Below the pieces are notes generated by a model, which had not been told where the DNA came from, did not search any database, and saw only the letters and a list, made by a program, of their open reading frames with translations. DNA of 56,240 nucleotides, taken from assembly GCA_910584065.1 (NCBI GenBank), contig CAJTZN010000018.1:6723-62962 (forward strand), given 5' to 3'. Positions 26,991 to 35,207 of this stretch are shown here, one piece after another; the stretch's first letter is position 1; each line of letters opens with the position of its first letter. The position numbers and the translations under genes are program-made. Source of the DNA: an uncultured Eubacterium sp. (GTDB lineage: Bacteria; Bacillota; Clostridia; Lachnospirales; Lachnospiraceae).

Positions 26991-27247
26991 TCACTTTTCT
27001 CCCCGAATCCTAATAAATATTCCGGAGTCGTATCCAATAGTTCCGCAAATATGGAAACCTCGTAATCTGGTATGAATCGTATTCCAAGTTCCGCCTTTGA
27101 AATGCCATTTGGTGTTATAAATTCATATCCTGCCAACTGTGCCATGACAGATAGCTTTTGTATTGTTAATTCCTTTTTTTGACGAAGTTCACGTATTCGT
27201 AATCCACAAACGTTCTTGCGCTCATCATTGTACCAAAATGCTTTCAA
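26978..27247 (-). CDS. CI/Cro-type HTH repressor
   Basis: The preferred start is TTG 27247, which follows GGAGGGGGTG at 8 bases and gives 89 residues; an ATG at 27265 is in frame but overlaps that ribosome site. The HTH_3-type domain reads GLRIRELRQKKELTIQKLSVMAQ, with the sequence ISKAELGIRFIPDYEVSIFAELLDTTPEYLLGF typical of small XRE regulators. It is divergent from the small-gene module at 27426. The palindromic sites between them suggest that it controls lysogeny-like maintenance and represses that module and itself. Confidence 0.8.
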   Translation of the reverse strand: MKAFWYNDERKNVCGLRIRELRQKKELTIQKLSVMAQLAGYEFITPNGISKAELGIRFIPDYEVSIFAELLDTTPEYLLGFGEKSEQED

Positions 27248-27284
27248 GGTAAGCACCCCCTCCATTTAACTATTTAGTATTAAC

Positions 27285-27361
27285 ATTCTTAACAAGAATT
27301 CTTCTTGATTTTAACATTGTTTTATGATATACTTGGTTTTATTAGGAATTCTTATTAAGAA
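27285..27361 (+). promoter_or_regulatory. Promoter flanked by two palindromic operators
   Basis: The palindromes ATTCTTAACAAGAAT (27285-27299) and TTCTTATTAAGAA (27349-27361) share half-sites of the TTCTTA type. Between them lies a promoter facing the plus strand: TTGATT (27305-27310), 17 bases, TATACT (27328-27333). This is the classic layout of an XRE-repressed operator-promoter. A dimer on either site should block this promoter, and the first site should also affect the repressor promoter. Confidence 0.7.
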
Positions 27362-27425
27362 CTTCTAACAGGAATAATTTAAAGAAGTTTATACAAAATT
27401 ATGTGATGAAAGGAGGCGAAAACAT

Positions 27426-27575
27426 ATGGCAAGCTATAACTACATTGAATATATGTGTCGAGTTTGCGGCACAAAAAAAACTATGACTGCAACTGGTGGA
27501 CGTCCATTGCCAGGTAAATGTCCAAAAAAATCTAATGGTGGACCCCATTCATGGATGGTAAATCGAAAAAAGTAA
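27426..27575 (+). CDS. Small CxxC zinc-ribbon-like protein
   Basis: This 49-residue basic protein starts after AAAGGAGG. The pair CRVCG near the N-terminus, a later GKC and a His in GGPHSW could form a zinc site. No family name can be given. It is the first gene behind the operator-flanked promoter and is followed by a terminator hairpin, so it may be made alone and strongly. Confidence 0.7.
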   Translation: MASYNYIEYMCRVCGTKKTMTATGGRPLPGKCPKKSNGGPHSWMVNRKK

Positions 27576-27588
27576 GGCAAAAAAGACA

Positions 27589-27630
27589 ATATGAGTGTAA
27601 AAGCCTATCTTTTGCACTCATATCTGTTTG
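27589..27630 (+). terminator. Terminator behind the small CxxC gene
   Basis: A 15-bp stem (27589-27603 with 27609-27623, one G-T) with a 5-base loop is followed by a short T-rich tail. It probably limits read-through into the next genes. Confidence 0.65.
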
Positions 27631-27708
27631 TTAAATACAAAAATGAAATGACATAATTTAAAGACGTTAATAATGACGTTAGCATTATTAAGGAGGATAC
27701 AACTAATA

Positions 27709-27918
27709 ATGAGTTCCAAAATGCTTTGTAATATTAAAATGACTAAAAAATGTGCATTTTGCAAACATTGGTATGACCCAGCAAACCATGCGATTGAACC
27801 AGTAAAACCTACTCAGGGATTGTGGAAGTTTGCCCACCAAACAAAAAATATCTGTACTCTTAATAATATTAACAAACCTGGATTTGCGAGCTGCAACAAA
27901 TTCGAGTGTAAATTGTAA
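27709..27918 (+). CDS. Small cysteine-rich protein
   Basis: The start at ATG 27709 follows AAGGAGG and gives 69 residues; the frame is open 12 codons upstream without a ribosome site. It has six Cys residues, including KKCAFCKHWYDP and, at the end, CNKFECKL, a pattern suggesting a structural zinc or iron-sulfur site. No named family was recognised. It lies 15 bases before a small membrane protein gene and probably shares its transcript. Confidence 0.7.
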   Translation: MSSKMLCNIKMTKKCAFCKHWYDPANHAIEPVKPTQGLWKFAHQTKNICTLNNINKPGFASCNKFECKL

Positions 27919-27933
27919 GAAGGGAAAATTTTT

Positions 27934-28161
27934 ATGGAGATACTTATTATTGTCATAATCGCAATTTTCAGTCTCTTTTCGTCACTTAAAAGAGGCGTAA
28001 TTTCAAAAATTATTCTTTGTCTTATCGCTATTGCAATCGGATGCCTTTTGATTAATTTAATTGTTGCCCAACCACTATTGATAATCCTTGCCAAAATATG
28101 TGCCATTTTCTGTATCATTTTAGTTATTGCTAATATAATAAAATCACTCTTTATCGATTAA
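27934..28161 (+). CDS. Small two- or three-helix membrane protein
   Basis: This 75-residue, almost wholly hydrophobic protein has segments at about 2-16, 24-46 and 49-72, separated by a short basic loop (SLKRG). Small membrane proteins of this kind in mobile elements can be holin-like, immunity or toxin proteins; nothing in the sequence decides. The ribosome site AAGGG is weak. It is followed after 48 bases by the Sel1-repeat gene. Confidence 0.6.
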   Translation: MEILIIVIIAIFSLFSSLKRGVISKIILCLIAIAIGCLLINLIVAQPLLIILAKICAIFCIILVIANIIKSLFID

Positions 28162-28209
28162 ATAAATACATCGACTGCAAGTGGGTTGATGATATCAGGG
28201 GGACCTTAA

Positions 28210-29229
28210 ATGACTGATGATATAAACCAATTACATATAAATGCTATTGGGAATCCTAAATTGCGAGGAGAACTAGCAAATATAATGTATAATAAGTGTT
28301 ATGGGGAATCTATTTATGAGTTCTTAATTGCAGAGCGGCTGGGAGATTCCGTTTCTCATGAATGGATAAATAAGAACTCTAAAATTGCAAATCAATATAT
28401 CATAAACTATCCTCTTGTATCTGTAGACGAATATGTTAAAAAACATACAAATTATGATGATTATATCTCCCTTCGATGTGATTGTGATAATATGAACGCA
28501 GATGCTATAACATTAGCTGGTGATTTCTGGTTTGCCGGATATAGCGTCATTAAACAAAACCGTGAACTTGCTTTTCTTTACTATAAAAAAGCAGCGGAAT
28601 TAAATGATTCAGGTGCAGAGTATAAATTGGGATTATGTTATCTCTTTGGATTGGGTACTCAAAGAAATATTCCTCTCGGAGTCTCTTATATAAAAAAAGC
28701 TATTGATAATGGTATGAATCAATACAGGTTTGACTTATTAAAATACTGTATTGATTTGAATACTTACGAAGATATTAATACACTATGGGAAATATACAGA
28801 ATTTACAACTACGCAAATTGGGAGAATTACATTGTGTCAAATGAAATATTAGCAAAATACTATTATGAACTTGCCACCTTATGTAAGAAGGGTAGAATGA
28901 ATGGAAACGAAGAATTCGATTTTTCACTAACCCGTTTAGAAATATGGACATTATGGGACTATCACAATTGTGGGAAAACAAATCAAGATAGCTATCTTTC
29001 CGATCTTATTTGCGAATGTGTCAAACTATATTATGGCACAATGGATGATGAATATGATAGCATATTGTATACTATGTTAAAATTTTCTTCAAAACTTGGA
29101 AATGAGGATGCAAAAAAACTATTAAGAAAAGTAAGGCTTAAAAAAATGGGAAAAGGCATGCAAAAAGGTGCCAAAATTCTTTTTGATTATCTCGAAAAAG
29201 AACTTGAAAAACAAAATAAAAGACAGTGA
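28210..29229 (+). CDS. Sel1-repeat protein
   Basis: This 339-residue protein contains Sel1-like TPR repeats. One is clear at about 110-170 (GDFWFAGYSVIKQNRELAFLYY, then AEYKLGLCYLFGLGTQRNI), and others are degenerate. No signal peptide or enzyme motif is visible. Sel1 repeats mediate protein contacts and turn up in signalling and in defence-associated proteins. It is AT-rich and belongs to the cargo module controlled from 27305. The exact role is unknown. Confidence 0.75.
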   Translation: MTDDINQLHINAIGNPKLRGELANIMYNKCYGESIYEFLIAERLGDSVSHEWINKNSKIANQYIINYPLVSVDEYVKKHTNYDDYISLRCDCDNMNADAITLAGDFWFAGYSVIKQNRELAFLYYKKAAELNDSGAEYKLGLCYLFGLGTQRNIPLGVSYIKKAIDNGMNQYRFDLLKYCIDLNTYEDINTLWEIYRIYNYANWENYIVSNEILAKYYYELATLCKKGRMNGNEEFDFSLTRLEIWTLWDYHNCGKTNQDSYLSDLICECVKLYYGTMDDEYDSILYTMLKFSSKLGNEDAKKLLRKVRLKKMGKGMQKGAKILFDYLEKELEKQNKRQ

Positions 29230-29358
29230 GAAAGGACACTATCTGTCTACCCAACCTACTATACTTAATTAAAAATACAAGTAAATTCGCTGTTTTCAGC
29301 AATATATTGTTTTTATGAAATGTTTGCAATTTTCACAAAAAGAGCAGGAGGTCCAATT

Positions 29359-29511
29359 ATGTACGAATACATCGCATCAAAAGCAGTTAAAAAGTATCTG
29401 GAATATAAACATCGGCAATTAATAACGCCAAAGAAGAACTGGAATTCCGCCATGCACATTTCGTACAGTAAGAGTATGATGAAATACTGTATAAGCATTT
29501 CGCAACTTTAG
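29359..29511 (+). CDS. Short hypothetical protein
   Basis: A 50-residue frame starts at ATG 29359 after a good AGGAGG site. It begins MYEYIASKAVKKYLEYK and is basic with no clear domain. The strong ribosome site supports translation, but the short length and lack of recognised relatives leave it uncertain. Confidence 0.5.
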   Translation: MYEYIASKAVKKYLEYKHRQLITPKKNWNSAMHISYSKSMMKYCISISQL

Positions 29512-29553
29512 GAAATAAGTAAACTTATGTTTTGAGAAGGAGAATCAATTTCT

Positions 29554-30903
29554 ATGAAAGAACAGAAAAGAAGTAAAAAACCTATCATTATTTTAATTGT
29601 GCTAATCATAATTGCGTTAGCTGGTACAGGCGCATTTTATGGAATAAGACAGCGTCAGAAAGCAAACATGTATTCACAGGCGGAACAATTCTTTCAGCAA
29701 AAAGACTATTCCGCCGCTAAAGAACTCTTTAACCAGTTAGGCTCATATAAAGATTCCGCTGAATGGATAAAAAAATGTGATAGCCAGCCTGAACTGGATT
29801 CCGCTGCGAGCTTGATGGAACAAGGCGAATATGAAAAAGCAAGAGAAATTTACCAGAAATATGAGATGGTGGATGATATCAATGAGTGTACTTATCAGTT
29901 GGGACTTAGTTATATAGCACAGAATAACTACACAAATGCAATTCAGGAGTTTGAAAAAATTCCATCCTATAAGGATGTCACTTCTCAAATACAAGATACA
30001 ACATACAATTATGCCCTCGTCCTGTATAACCAAAAAGACTATACAAATGCGCAGGAATATTTTCAAAAAGTCGAAAATTATAAAGAATCAAAAACTTATA
30101 TTAAAAAATGTAAGATTAATTTTAAATATGCAAAATTCAATTATAAAAATTATCAATTATGGGAACCTGTTACTATTCACCAAGATCGGCTCGCAAACTC
30201 AAACAAAAAAATTACGAATACAATGATTCGAGATCAGGAAGTTGAACCAGAGATTGCTTCAACATTTTATAAAACATGGTATGATGAAAAGGGAAATAAG
30301 CTGGAGATCAAAAAGTATACTATCAACAAAATGAAGTACCAAGTAAATTTTGCAAACTTTAACGACGGAATATCTTTTCAATTTAACTACCCTGAAGATC
30401 CGGTTAACCATGTAATATTTTTTGAAGGCCGCTATTCTGGTTCGGAAAATGCTGATGATTGTATGTTGGTAATTTCTTTGGATGAGGAATTATATTACGA
30501 GTTTAACGGTGATAAACAAAAAAAGTATATTCAAAAAGAAGAAGAAAGGCAGCAGAAAATAATAGAACAAAATCAATTAGCAATGCAAAATCAATATAAT
30601 AGCAACTATACCACTGATAATAGTTCTAATAACAGCAACACACAAGAAAATTTGATTACGCATTCTGTAATAGAACAATGCAGATTAGACGCTACAAATC
30701 TATTTAAGAAATGGTATAAAAGCACTTTTAATAACGGTTTTGGCGGACACATATCAACATCTGTATCAACATCCAATTCAACGGTCAACATTGTCGTAAC
30801 CGGCAAAGCCGCTTCCTTCAGAGATAATAGGAAATATACTGCTGAAGCAATTTTTTCAGTAAGCGATGAAACGATTAATTGTATATCATTTAATTGCGGT
30901 TGA
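29554..30903 (+). CDS. Membrane-anchored TPR protein
   Basis: This 449-residue protein starts after AGAAGGAG. A basic N-terminus and one membrane helix (10-28) are followed by at least four tetratricopeptide repeats (about 38-185), each with the family-like pattern AEQFFQQKDYSAAKELFNQLGSY. A Gln/Asn-rich linker (about 330-365) leads to a C-terminal beta-rich domain of about 85 residues. The orientation suggests that the repeats lie outside the cell. Such proteins are common in Lachnospiraceae genomes as uncharacterised surface proteins. It is the last gene before a strong bidirectional terminator. Confidence 0.75.
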   Translation: MKEQKRSKKPIIILIVLIIIALAGTGAFYGIRQRQKANMYSQAEQFFQQKDYSAAKELFNQLGSYKDSAEWIKKCDSQPELDSAASLMEQGEYEKAREIYQKYEMVDDINECTYQLGLSYIAQNNYTNAIQEFEKIPSYKDVTSQIQDTTYNYALVLYNQKDYTNAQEYFQKVENYKESKTYIKKCKINFKYAKFNYKNYQLWEPVTIHQDRLANSNKKITNTMIRDQEVEPEIASTFYKTWYDEKGNKLEIKKYTINKMKYQVNFANFNDGISFQFNYPEDPVNHVIFFEGRYSGSENADDCMLVISLDEELYYEFNGDKQKKYIQKEEERQQKIIEQNQLAMQNQYNSNYTTDNSSNNSNTQENLITHSVIEQCRLDATNLFKKWYKSTFNNGFGGHISTSVSTSNSTVNIVVTGKAASFRDNRKYTAEAIFSVSDETINCISFNCG

Positions 30904-30912
30904 ATAATGTTC

Positions 30913-30960
30913 AAAATCAGGAGAGACAATATACTCTTTGTCTCTCCTGATTTTTTGTTG
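30913..30960. terminator. Bidirectional terminator
   Basis: A perfect 17-bp stem (30913-30929 with 30938-30954), with A runs on one side and T runs on the other, lies between the convergent TPR gene and the HTH gene and can stop transcription from both sides. Confidence 0.85.
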
Positions 30961-30962
30961 TC

Positions 30963-31142
30963 CTAATACATACCGGTAACATATGTAACCAAATCTTTTT
31001 TCAACACTCTCCACATCTTCTTCCCTATGCGGAAAGCAGGAATCGTACCGTCCTGCATGGACTGGTATAAAAGATTTCTTCCAATCCCCAAAATCTCCAT
31101 TACTTCCGGCGGAGTCAGTATATCCGGGTAATCTTTCAGCAT
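30963..31142 (-). CDS. AlpA/excisionase-type HTH protein
   Basis: The start at ATG 31142 follows AAGGGAGG and gives 59 residues. The MerR-like helix-turn-helix reads LTPPEVMEILGIGRNLLYQSM, followed by a wing (FRIGKKMWRVLKKDLVTYV). It is the second protein of this type in the element. One of the two may be the true excisionase and the other a transcription regulator of the AlpA kind. It stands alone on the minus strand. Confidence 0.8.
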   Translation of the reverse strand: MLKDYPDILTPPEVMEILGIGRNLLYQSMQDGTIPAFRIGKKMWRVLKKDLVTYVTGMY

Positions 31143-31330
31143 ATGGGCACCTCCCTTCTTATCCCGTTGTTGACCATTTGCCACATAAGTCGTTTATTTC
31201 ATCCTTTCATAAATATATTATTCTTATGGATATATGGATAATTTGCTTTATTCTCACGGTTTGACGCTAAAACAAAACCATATATTTCTTTACAAGAAAA
31301 ATAGAAACAAAGAAAAGGAGGCGAAATACT

Positions 31331-31408
31331 ATGATCCAAAAAATACTCAGAAAAATCCGTAAATTTCTGCAAACCATTCTTTCACTTGCCAATTCCCTTT
31401 ATGCTTAG
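31331..31408 (+). CDS. Very short basic peptide ORF
   Basis: A 25-codon frame (begins MIQKILRKIRKFLQ) is preceded by AAAGGAGG. It would be an amphipathic basic helix. The excellent ribosome site argues for translation. It may be a leader peptide or a small toxin-like peptide; neither can be shown. Confidence 0.4.
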   Translation: MIQKILRKIRKFLQTILSLANSLYA

Positions 31409-31427
31409 GAGAAAGGAAGATAATCCA

Positions 31428-31559
31428 ATGAGCTATGAAAACCCCAAGGCACCAAATAACCCAAAAAAATCTCAGGTAACCAAACAACTGGCTTTCGCAA
31501 TCATTACCCTGATAAAAAGTCTGATCAACGTCATTGATCATTTAACAAATGACAAATGA
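31428..31559 (+). CDS. Short hypothetical protein
   Basis: A 43-residue frame with AGGAGAAAGGAAG upstream lies 19 bases behind the 25-codon frame. It has a Pro/Asn-rich start and a hydrophobic end (LAFAIITLIKSLINVI). It is of plausible length for small plasmid proteins found ahead of DUF932 genes, but it was not recognised. Confidence 0.5.
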   Translation: MSYENPKAPNNPKKSQVTKQLAFAIITLIKSLINVIDHLTNDK

Positions 31560-31636
31560 GAAACCTAATCACTACAAAACCAAAAAGCATCTGTTAATTC
31601 TGCATAACAAGTTCACATCTAAAGGAGGAAACCAAT

Positions 31637-32566
31637 ATGAACACAAACTTTGACACAAGAAAGCCCACATGGAGCGGCCTCGGCACAGACATCCGGCAGG
31701 CACAGACCACATATGAGGCACTCGCCCTCTCCGGGCTTGACTGGAACGTCTACCAGCAGACCATGACAACTGAAGAAGGCATCCCGGTCACAGGCTATCT
31801 CACCAACATCCGGGACACCGATGACAAAGTACTCGGCGTCGTCACGGACAAGTATCAGGTCGTACAGAACCACGAGGCATTCGCCTTTACCGAAGAACTG
31901 CTGGGACACGGCGTCCGCTACGAAACCGCCGGAATGCTGCAGGACGGTAGAAAAACATGGATACTCGCCAAAATGCCGCAGCGTTACCAGATGTCCGGCG
32001 ACTGGATCGAGCCTTACCTCGTATTCTACAACACACACGACGGTTCCGGCTCCCTCAAGGCAGCGCTCACGCCCATCCGCGTCACCTGCCAGAACACCCT
32101 CAACCTCGCGCTGCGCCGGGCAAAAAGAAGCTGGTCCACCAAACACACCGGAGACATCCAGCTCAAGCTGGAAGACGCAAGGGAAACCCTCTTGCGCGCC
32201 GAACAATACATGGACGAGCTAGGCAATGAGATGAACTACCTCGCCAACATCCGCATCAGCGACCATGAGGCAGACGCCTTCATCCGGGAACTCATCACCC
32301 TGCCCCAAAATGCAACAAAAACACAGCAAAGAAACACCGAAAAACTAAGGGATGAATTAAAGGCACGCTATCATCAAGCCCCTGACCTGACAGCACTTCC
32401 CGGCACCGGCTACCGCCTCATCAACGCCGTCAGCGACTTCGCCACCCACACAACGCCATTAAGGCAGACACCGAACCATCAGGAAAACCTCTTCGCCCGC
32501 ACCATCGACGGACACCCGCTCATCGACCGGGCGCACCGGATGATCCTGCAAATGGGAGCCGCCTGA
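31637..32566 (+). CDS. DUF932 phage/plasmid-like protein
   Basis: This 309-residue protein has the DUF932 layout: an N-terminal Trp-rich start (TRKPTWSGLGTDIR), GVVTDKYQVVQNHEAF, YLVFYNTHDGSGSLKAALTPIRVTCQNTL, and a long C-terminal helical tail. The family is widespread on conjugative elements and phages, and its role is unknown, although it is often beside recombination genes as here. A strong change to GC-rich, C-ending codons begins with this gene. The ribosome site is AAAGGAGG. Confidence 0.85.
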   Translation: MNTNFDTRKPTWSGLGTDIRQAQTTYEALALSGLDWNVYQQTMTTEEGIPVTGYLTNIRDTDDKVLGVVTDKYQVVQNHEAFAFTEELLGHGVRYETAGMLQDGRKTWILAKMPQRYQMSGDWIEPYLVFYNTHDGSGSLKAALTPIRVTCQNTLNLALRRAKRSWSTKHTGDIQLKLEDARETLLRAEQYMDELGNEMNYLANIRISDHEADAFIRELITLPQNATKTQQRNTEKLRDELKARYHQAPDLTALPGTGYRLINAVSDFATHTTPLRQTPNHQENLFARTIDGHPLIDRAHRMILQMGAA

Positions 32567-32621
32567 GAAGGCGTGGCTGAAAACAAAAACACTACAAAAA
32601 GCAAAGAAAGGAACAGAAAAA

Positions 32622-33569
32622 ATGAACATAATCGAATATTATCAGACCATAAAAAAGCACATTGAAACCAAACATCCGGACATCCGCATACAGCTGGAGC
32701 AGACGCCGCCCAACGAAAACCGTCCCGGCATACGTATCAGCCAGAAAGGGGAAAAAGCATCCCCCCTCCTCTGGTTGGACATCTACCACAGCAGTTACGA
32801 AAACGGAAAACCGCTCGGGGAAACCATACAGGACATCCTGCGCGACCGGGAGGAGGCTCTCTCCCAGATTCCGGACATCTCCGAAACAGACATCAACGAC
32901 TGGGAAAAAGCAAAGAGCCGGATCTACCTTGCGCTGGTGTCGCAGACACTCCCCCTGTCCGGGGACATACTCAGCCGCGACTACCTTGACATGAAGCTGA
33001 TCATCCGCTACCGGCTTGCCCAAACAGAACAGGCGATCCAGAGTTTTCCTGTCCCCCGCGCGCTCGCCCGGCAGCACTGGCACATTCCGGAAAAAGAACT
33101 CTTCCTCACAGCAGGGCAGAACACGGAAACACTTTTTCCGCCCGCCTTATTTGACATAGGGGAATTTCTGAGCCGCTACAGTCCTGACACACACACAGGA
33201 CAAAAGGCAGAAGCAGAAAACATAATCCATGGAACCAGACCACTGCCGCCGGCCCTCTACATCCTCACAAACCACATAGGGATAAACGGAGCGGCCGCCA
33301 TCTGCTACAAAGGACTTCTCACCGGTCTATACCGCCGGCTTGGGAAGCTTTTTTACGTTATCCCCTCCAGTGTCCATGAAATGCTCCTCTATCCGGAGCC
33401 GGAAGACGAAGAAGAAAAAGAAATCTTTGCGCCTGAAAAAATAGAAAACCTCATATACGCCGTCAACAACAACTATGTACTTCCCAAAGAACGCCTGTCT
33501 GACTCCCTCTACTACTACAACGGAACCGAACTTGCACGATGGGAAACCGGAGGTGGCGGCAATGAATAA
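32622..33569 (+). CDS. DUF5688-like protein
   Basis: This 315-residue soluble protein resembles the DUF5688 group often found on Lachnospiraceae plasmids and integrative elements; the assignment is from memory of its pattern and is not certain. It has an acidic run near residue 260 (PEPEDEEEKE) and no catalytic motif that I can name. Its stop overlaps the next gene's start by 8 bases, which suggests that it works with the YqaJ exonuclease or at least shares its expression. Confidence 0.65.
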   Translation: MNIIEYYQTIKKHIETKHPDIRIQLEQTPPNENRPGIRISQKGEKASPLLWLDIYHSSYENGKPLGETIQDILRDREEALSQIPDISETDINDWEKAKSRIYLALVSQTLPLSGDILSRDYLDMKLIIRYRLAQTEQAIQSFPVPRALARQHWHIPEKELFLTAGQNTETLFPPALFDIGEFLSRYSPDTHTGQKAEAENIIHGTRPLPPALYILTNHIGINGAAAICYKGLLTGLYRRLGKLFYVIPSSVHEMLLYPEPEDEEEKEIFAPEKIENLIYAVNNNYVLPKERLSDSLYYYNGTELARWETGGGGNE

Positions 33570-34503
33570 GCATACGGAACGGATCCCGACCACCGGCATG
33601 TCCCGCGAAGAATGGCTCACCGAGAGGAAAAACGGAATCGGCGGTTCCGACGCCGGCGCCGTCTGCGGACTGAACCCCTACCGTTCCCCCCTCGCCGTCT
33701 ATCAGGACAAAACGGGCACGGAAACCGATGACACCGACAGCGAATCCATGCGTCAGGGGCGCGACTTGGAGGACTACGTGGCAAGGCGTTTCATGGAACA
33801 GACCGGAAAAAAAGCAAGACGTGCAAATGTCATTTACAAAAGCAGGGAACACCCTTTCATGTACGCTAATGTAGACCGCCTCATCATCGGGGAAAATGCT
33901 GGTCTGGAGTGCAAGACCGCTTCCGCCTGCTCCGCCGACAAATGGAAAGACGGACATATTCCCGAAAGCTATCAGATCCAGTGCCACCACTACATGGCAG
34001 TCACAGGAGCAGACGCATGGTACATTGCGGTCGTCATCCTCGGGAAAGACTTCCTCTGGCACCGGATCGGGAGGGACGAAAGCCTCATCCGGAACCTCAT
34101 TTCCATCGAAAGCGACTTTTGGAACAGCCATGTCGTTCCAAAAATCATGCCGGAACCGGACGGTTCGGAATCATCAGAACGTCTCATAAGACAGCTGGCA
34201 GGAAAAGCAATATCCGAAAAAGAAATCCCGCTGTCCGGCTTTGAGGAGCAGTTAAAACGCCGGATGGAGATCGTGGAACTGATTGAGCGGCTTGACACGG
34301 AAAAGAAAACCATCGAGCAGAAGTTAAAGCTGTACATGGGAGACGCCGAGATCGCAGAAAACGACCGCTACCGCATCACATGGAAAAACAGCCGAACAGA
34401 GCGGCTGGATACGAAGGCTCTGAAACAAGAACAGCCAGAGATTTACAGAAAGTATGCAAAGACCACGGAAAGCCGCCGGTTTCTGGTGAAGCCGGTGGCG
34501 TGA
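33562..34503 (+). CDS. YqaJ-type recombination exonuclease
   Basis: The start at ATG 33562 (after GGAGGTGG, overlapping the upstream stop) gives 313 residues. It is the YqaJ/lambda-exonuclease fold with REEWLTERKNGIGGSDAGAV, the Glu/Lys pair of the nuclease core in GLECKTASA, and YQIQCHHYMAVTG. The enzyme resects double-stranded ends and feeds the strand to a RecT annealase, which is encoded here at 35208. Together they form a phage-type recombination pair, interrupted by a toxin-antitoxin module. Confidence 0.88.
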   Translation: MNKHTERIPTTGMSREEWLTERKNGIGGSDAGAVCGLNPYRSPLAVYQDKTGTETDDTDSESMRQGRDLEDYVARRFMEQTGKKARRANVIYKSREHPFMYANVDRLIIGENAGLECKTASACSADKWKDGHIPESYQIQCHHYMAVTGADAWYIAVVILGKDFLWHRIGRDESLIRNLISIESDFWNSHVVPKIMPEPDGSESSERLIRQLAGKAISEKEIPLSGFEEQLKRRMEIVELIERLDTEKKTIEQKLKLYMGDAEIAENDRYRITWKNSRTERLDTKALKQEQPEIYRKYAKTTESRRFLVKPVA

Positions 34504-34562
34504 CAGGATTTGTGGTATTTTCTGTTTCAATGTATGTGGTTTTATTACTGTTCATAAAAGGA

Positions 34563-34597
34563 TTGCAAGCGGGGAAGAATTCTAGTATAATCACTAG
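34563..34597 (+). promoter_or_regulatory. Promoter with CTAGT operator, toxin-antitoxin
   Basis: A -35 TTGCAA (34563-34568), 17 bases, and a perfect -10 TATAAT (34586-34591). The inverted repeat CTAGT-ATAATC-ACTAG (34582-34597) overlaps the -10, which is the usual place for the antitoxin to repress its own operon. Confidence 0.7.
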
Positions 34598-34616
34598 TAA
34601 GAAAGGCGGTGGACGT

Positions 34617-34823
34617 ATGAGCACAGCAAAAAAACTGATTATTGATAATCTTTCCAACATACCGGATGATATTCAGGATGAGTTTGAAGTCATGGAAAAC
34701 CTGTATAAACTGCTCCGCTTTCGGAAAAGCCAGCGGTCCGTTGCTGAAAACGGAGGATACACAACCGACGAAGTACGCAAAATGTTTCCGGAGAAACATG
34801 AAGAAAGGACGATTCTTGCATGA
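34617..34823 (+). CDS. Antitoxin of a ParE/RelE-type module
   Basis: This 68-residue acidic protein lies directly upstream of the toxin gene and shares ATGA with it. Its N-terminal half is predicted helical (AKKLIIDNLSNIPDDIQDEF), and the end has TTDEVRKMFPEK. By size and position it is the antitoxin. A very similar end motif (SDEEIRKMF) recurs in the small frame at 40146. It starts 25 bases behind the TATAAT box, after AAAGGCGG. Confidence 0.75.
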   Translation: MSTAKKLIIDNLSNIPDDIQDEFEVMENLYKLLRFRKSQRSVAENGGYTTDEVRKMFPEKHEERTILA

Positions 34824-35125
34824 ATATAATCTGGTCTGCCCTGGCAATTGAAGACTTGAATGACATCGAAGAATTTATTGCAAGAGACAATCCGGCCCGT
34901 GCCATATCCTTCATTAATGAACTAATTGACTTGGGAGATTCTTTAAGTATGGAAGGAGAAGCATGGAAAGGAACTCCGGCAAAATGGATTCGTGACAACA
35001 ATGTACGTGAATTGTACTATAAGAACTATACGATTGTGTACCAGATTCGTGGCACTGATGTTATTATACACGAAGTACATAATTCGGCGAAATTATCCCG
35101 ACAACTACGAGGAACGAATACGTAA
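34820..35125 (+). CDS. ParE/RelE-family toxin
   Basis: This 101-residue protein has the RelE/ParE fold pattern: WSALAIEDLNDIEEFIARDN at the N-terminus and a C-terminal VRELYYKNYTIVYQI strand pair. The ParE branch poisons gyrase and the RelE branch cuts mRNA. The N-terminal helix pattern favours the ParE-like branch. The start overlaps the antitoxin stop by 4 bases. The module sits between the exonuclease and annealase genes. Confidence 0.85.
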   Translation: MNIIWSALAIEDLNDIEEFIARDNPARAISFINELIDLGDSLSMEGEAWKGTPAKWIRDNNVRELYYKNYTIVYQIRGTDVIIHEVHNSAKLSRQLRGTNT

Positions 35126-35152
35126 AATAATTTAACACAATAAACAAGAATG

Positions 35153-35181
35153 GGACGCTGGTTCATACCAGCGTCCTATTT
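35153..35181 (+). terminator. Terminator of the toxin-antitoxin operon
   Basis: A perfect 9-bp stem GGACGCTGG/CCAGCGTCC (35153-35161 with 35168-35176) is followed by TATTTTTG. It insulates recT from the toxin transcript, or marks the end of the inserted module. Confidence 0.8.
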
Positions 35182-35207
35182 TTGTGCAAATGAAAGGAGA
35201 AAAAGAA

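Noticed and set aside
31331..31408. A type I toxin with antisense RNA
   Set aside because: The 25-codon peptide is basic and amphipathic, but no antisense promoter is visible opposite it, so it is listed only as a short frame.
33463..34131. A 222-codon minus-strand frame opposite the YqaJ gene
   Set aside because: It mirrors the GC-rich codon pattern of the real gene and has a low-complexity Val/Phe/Gly composition without domains.
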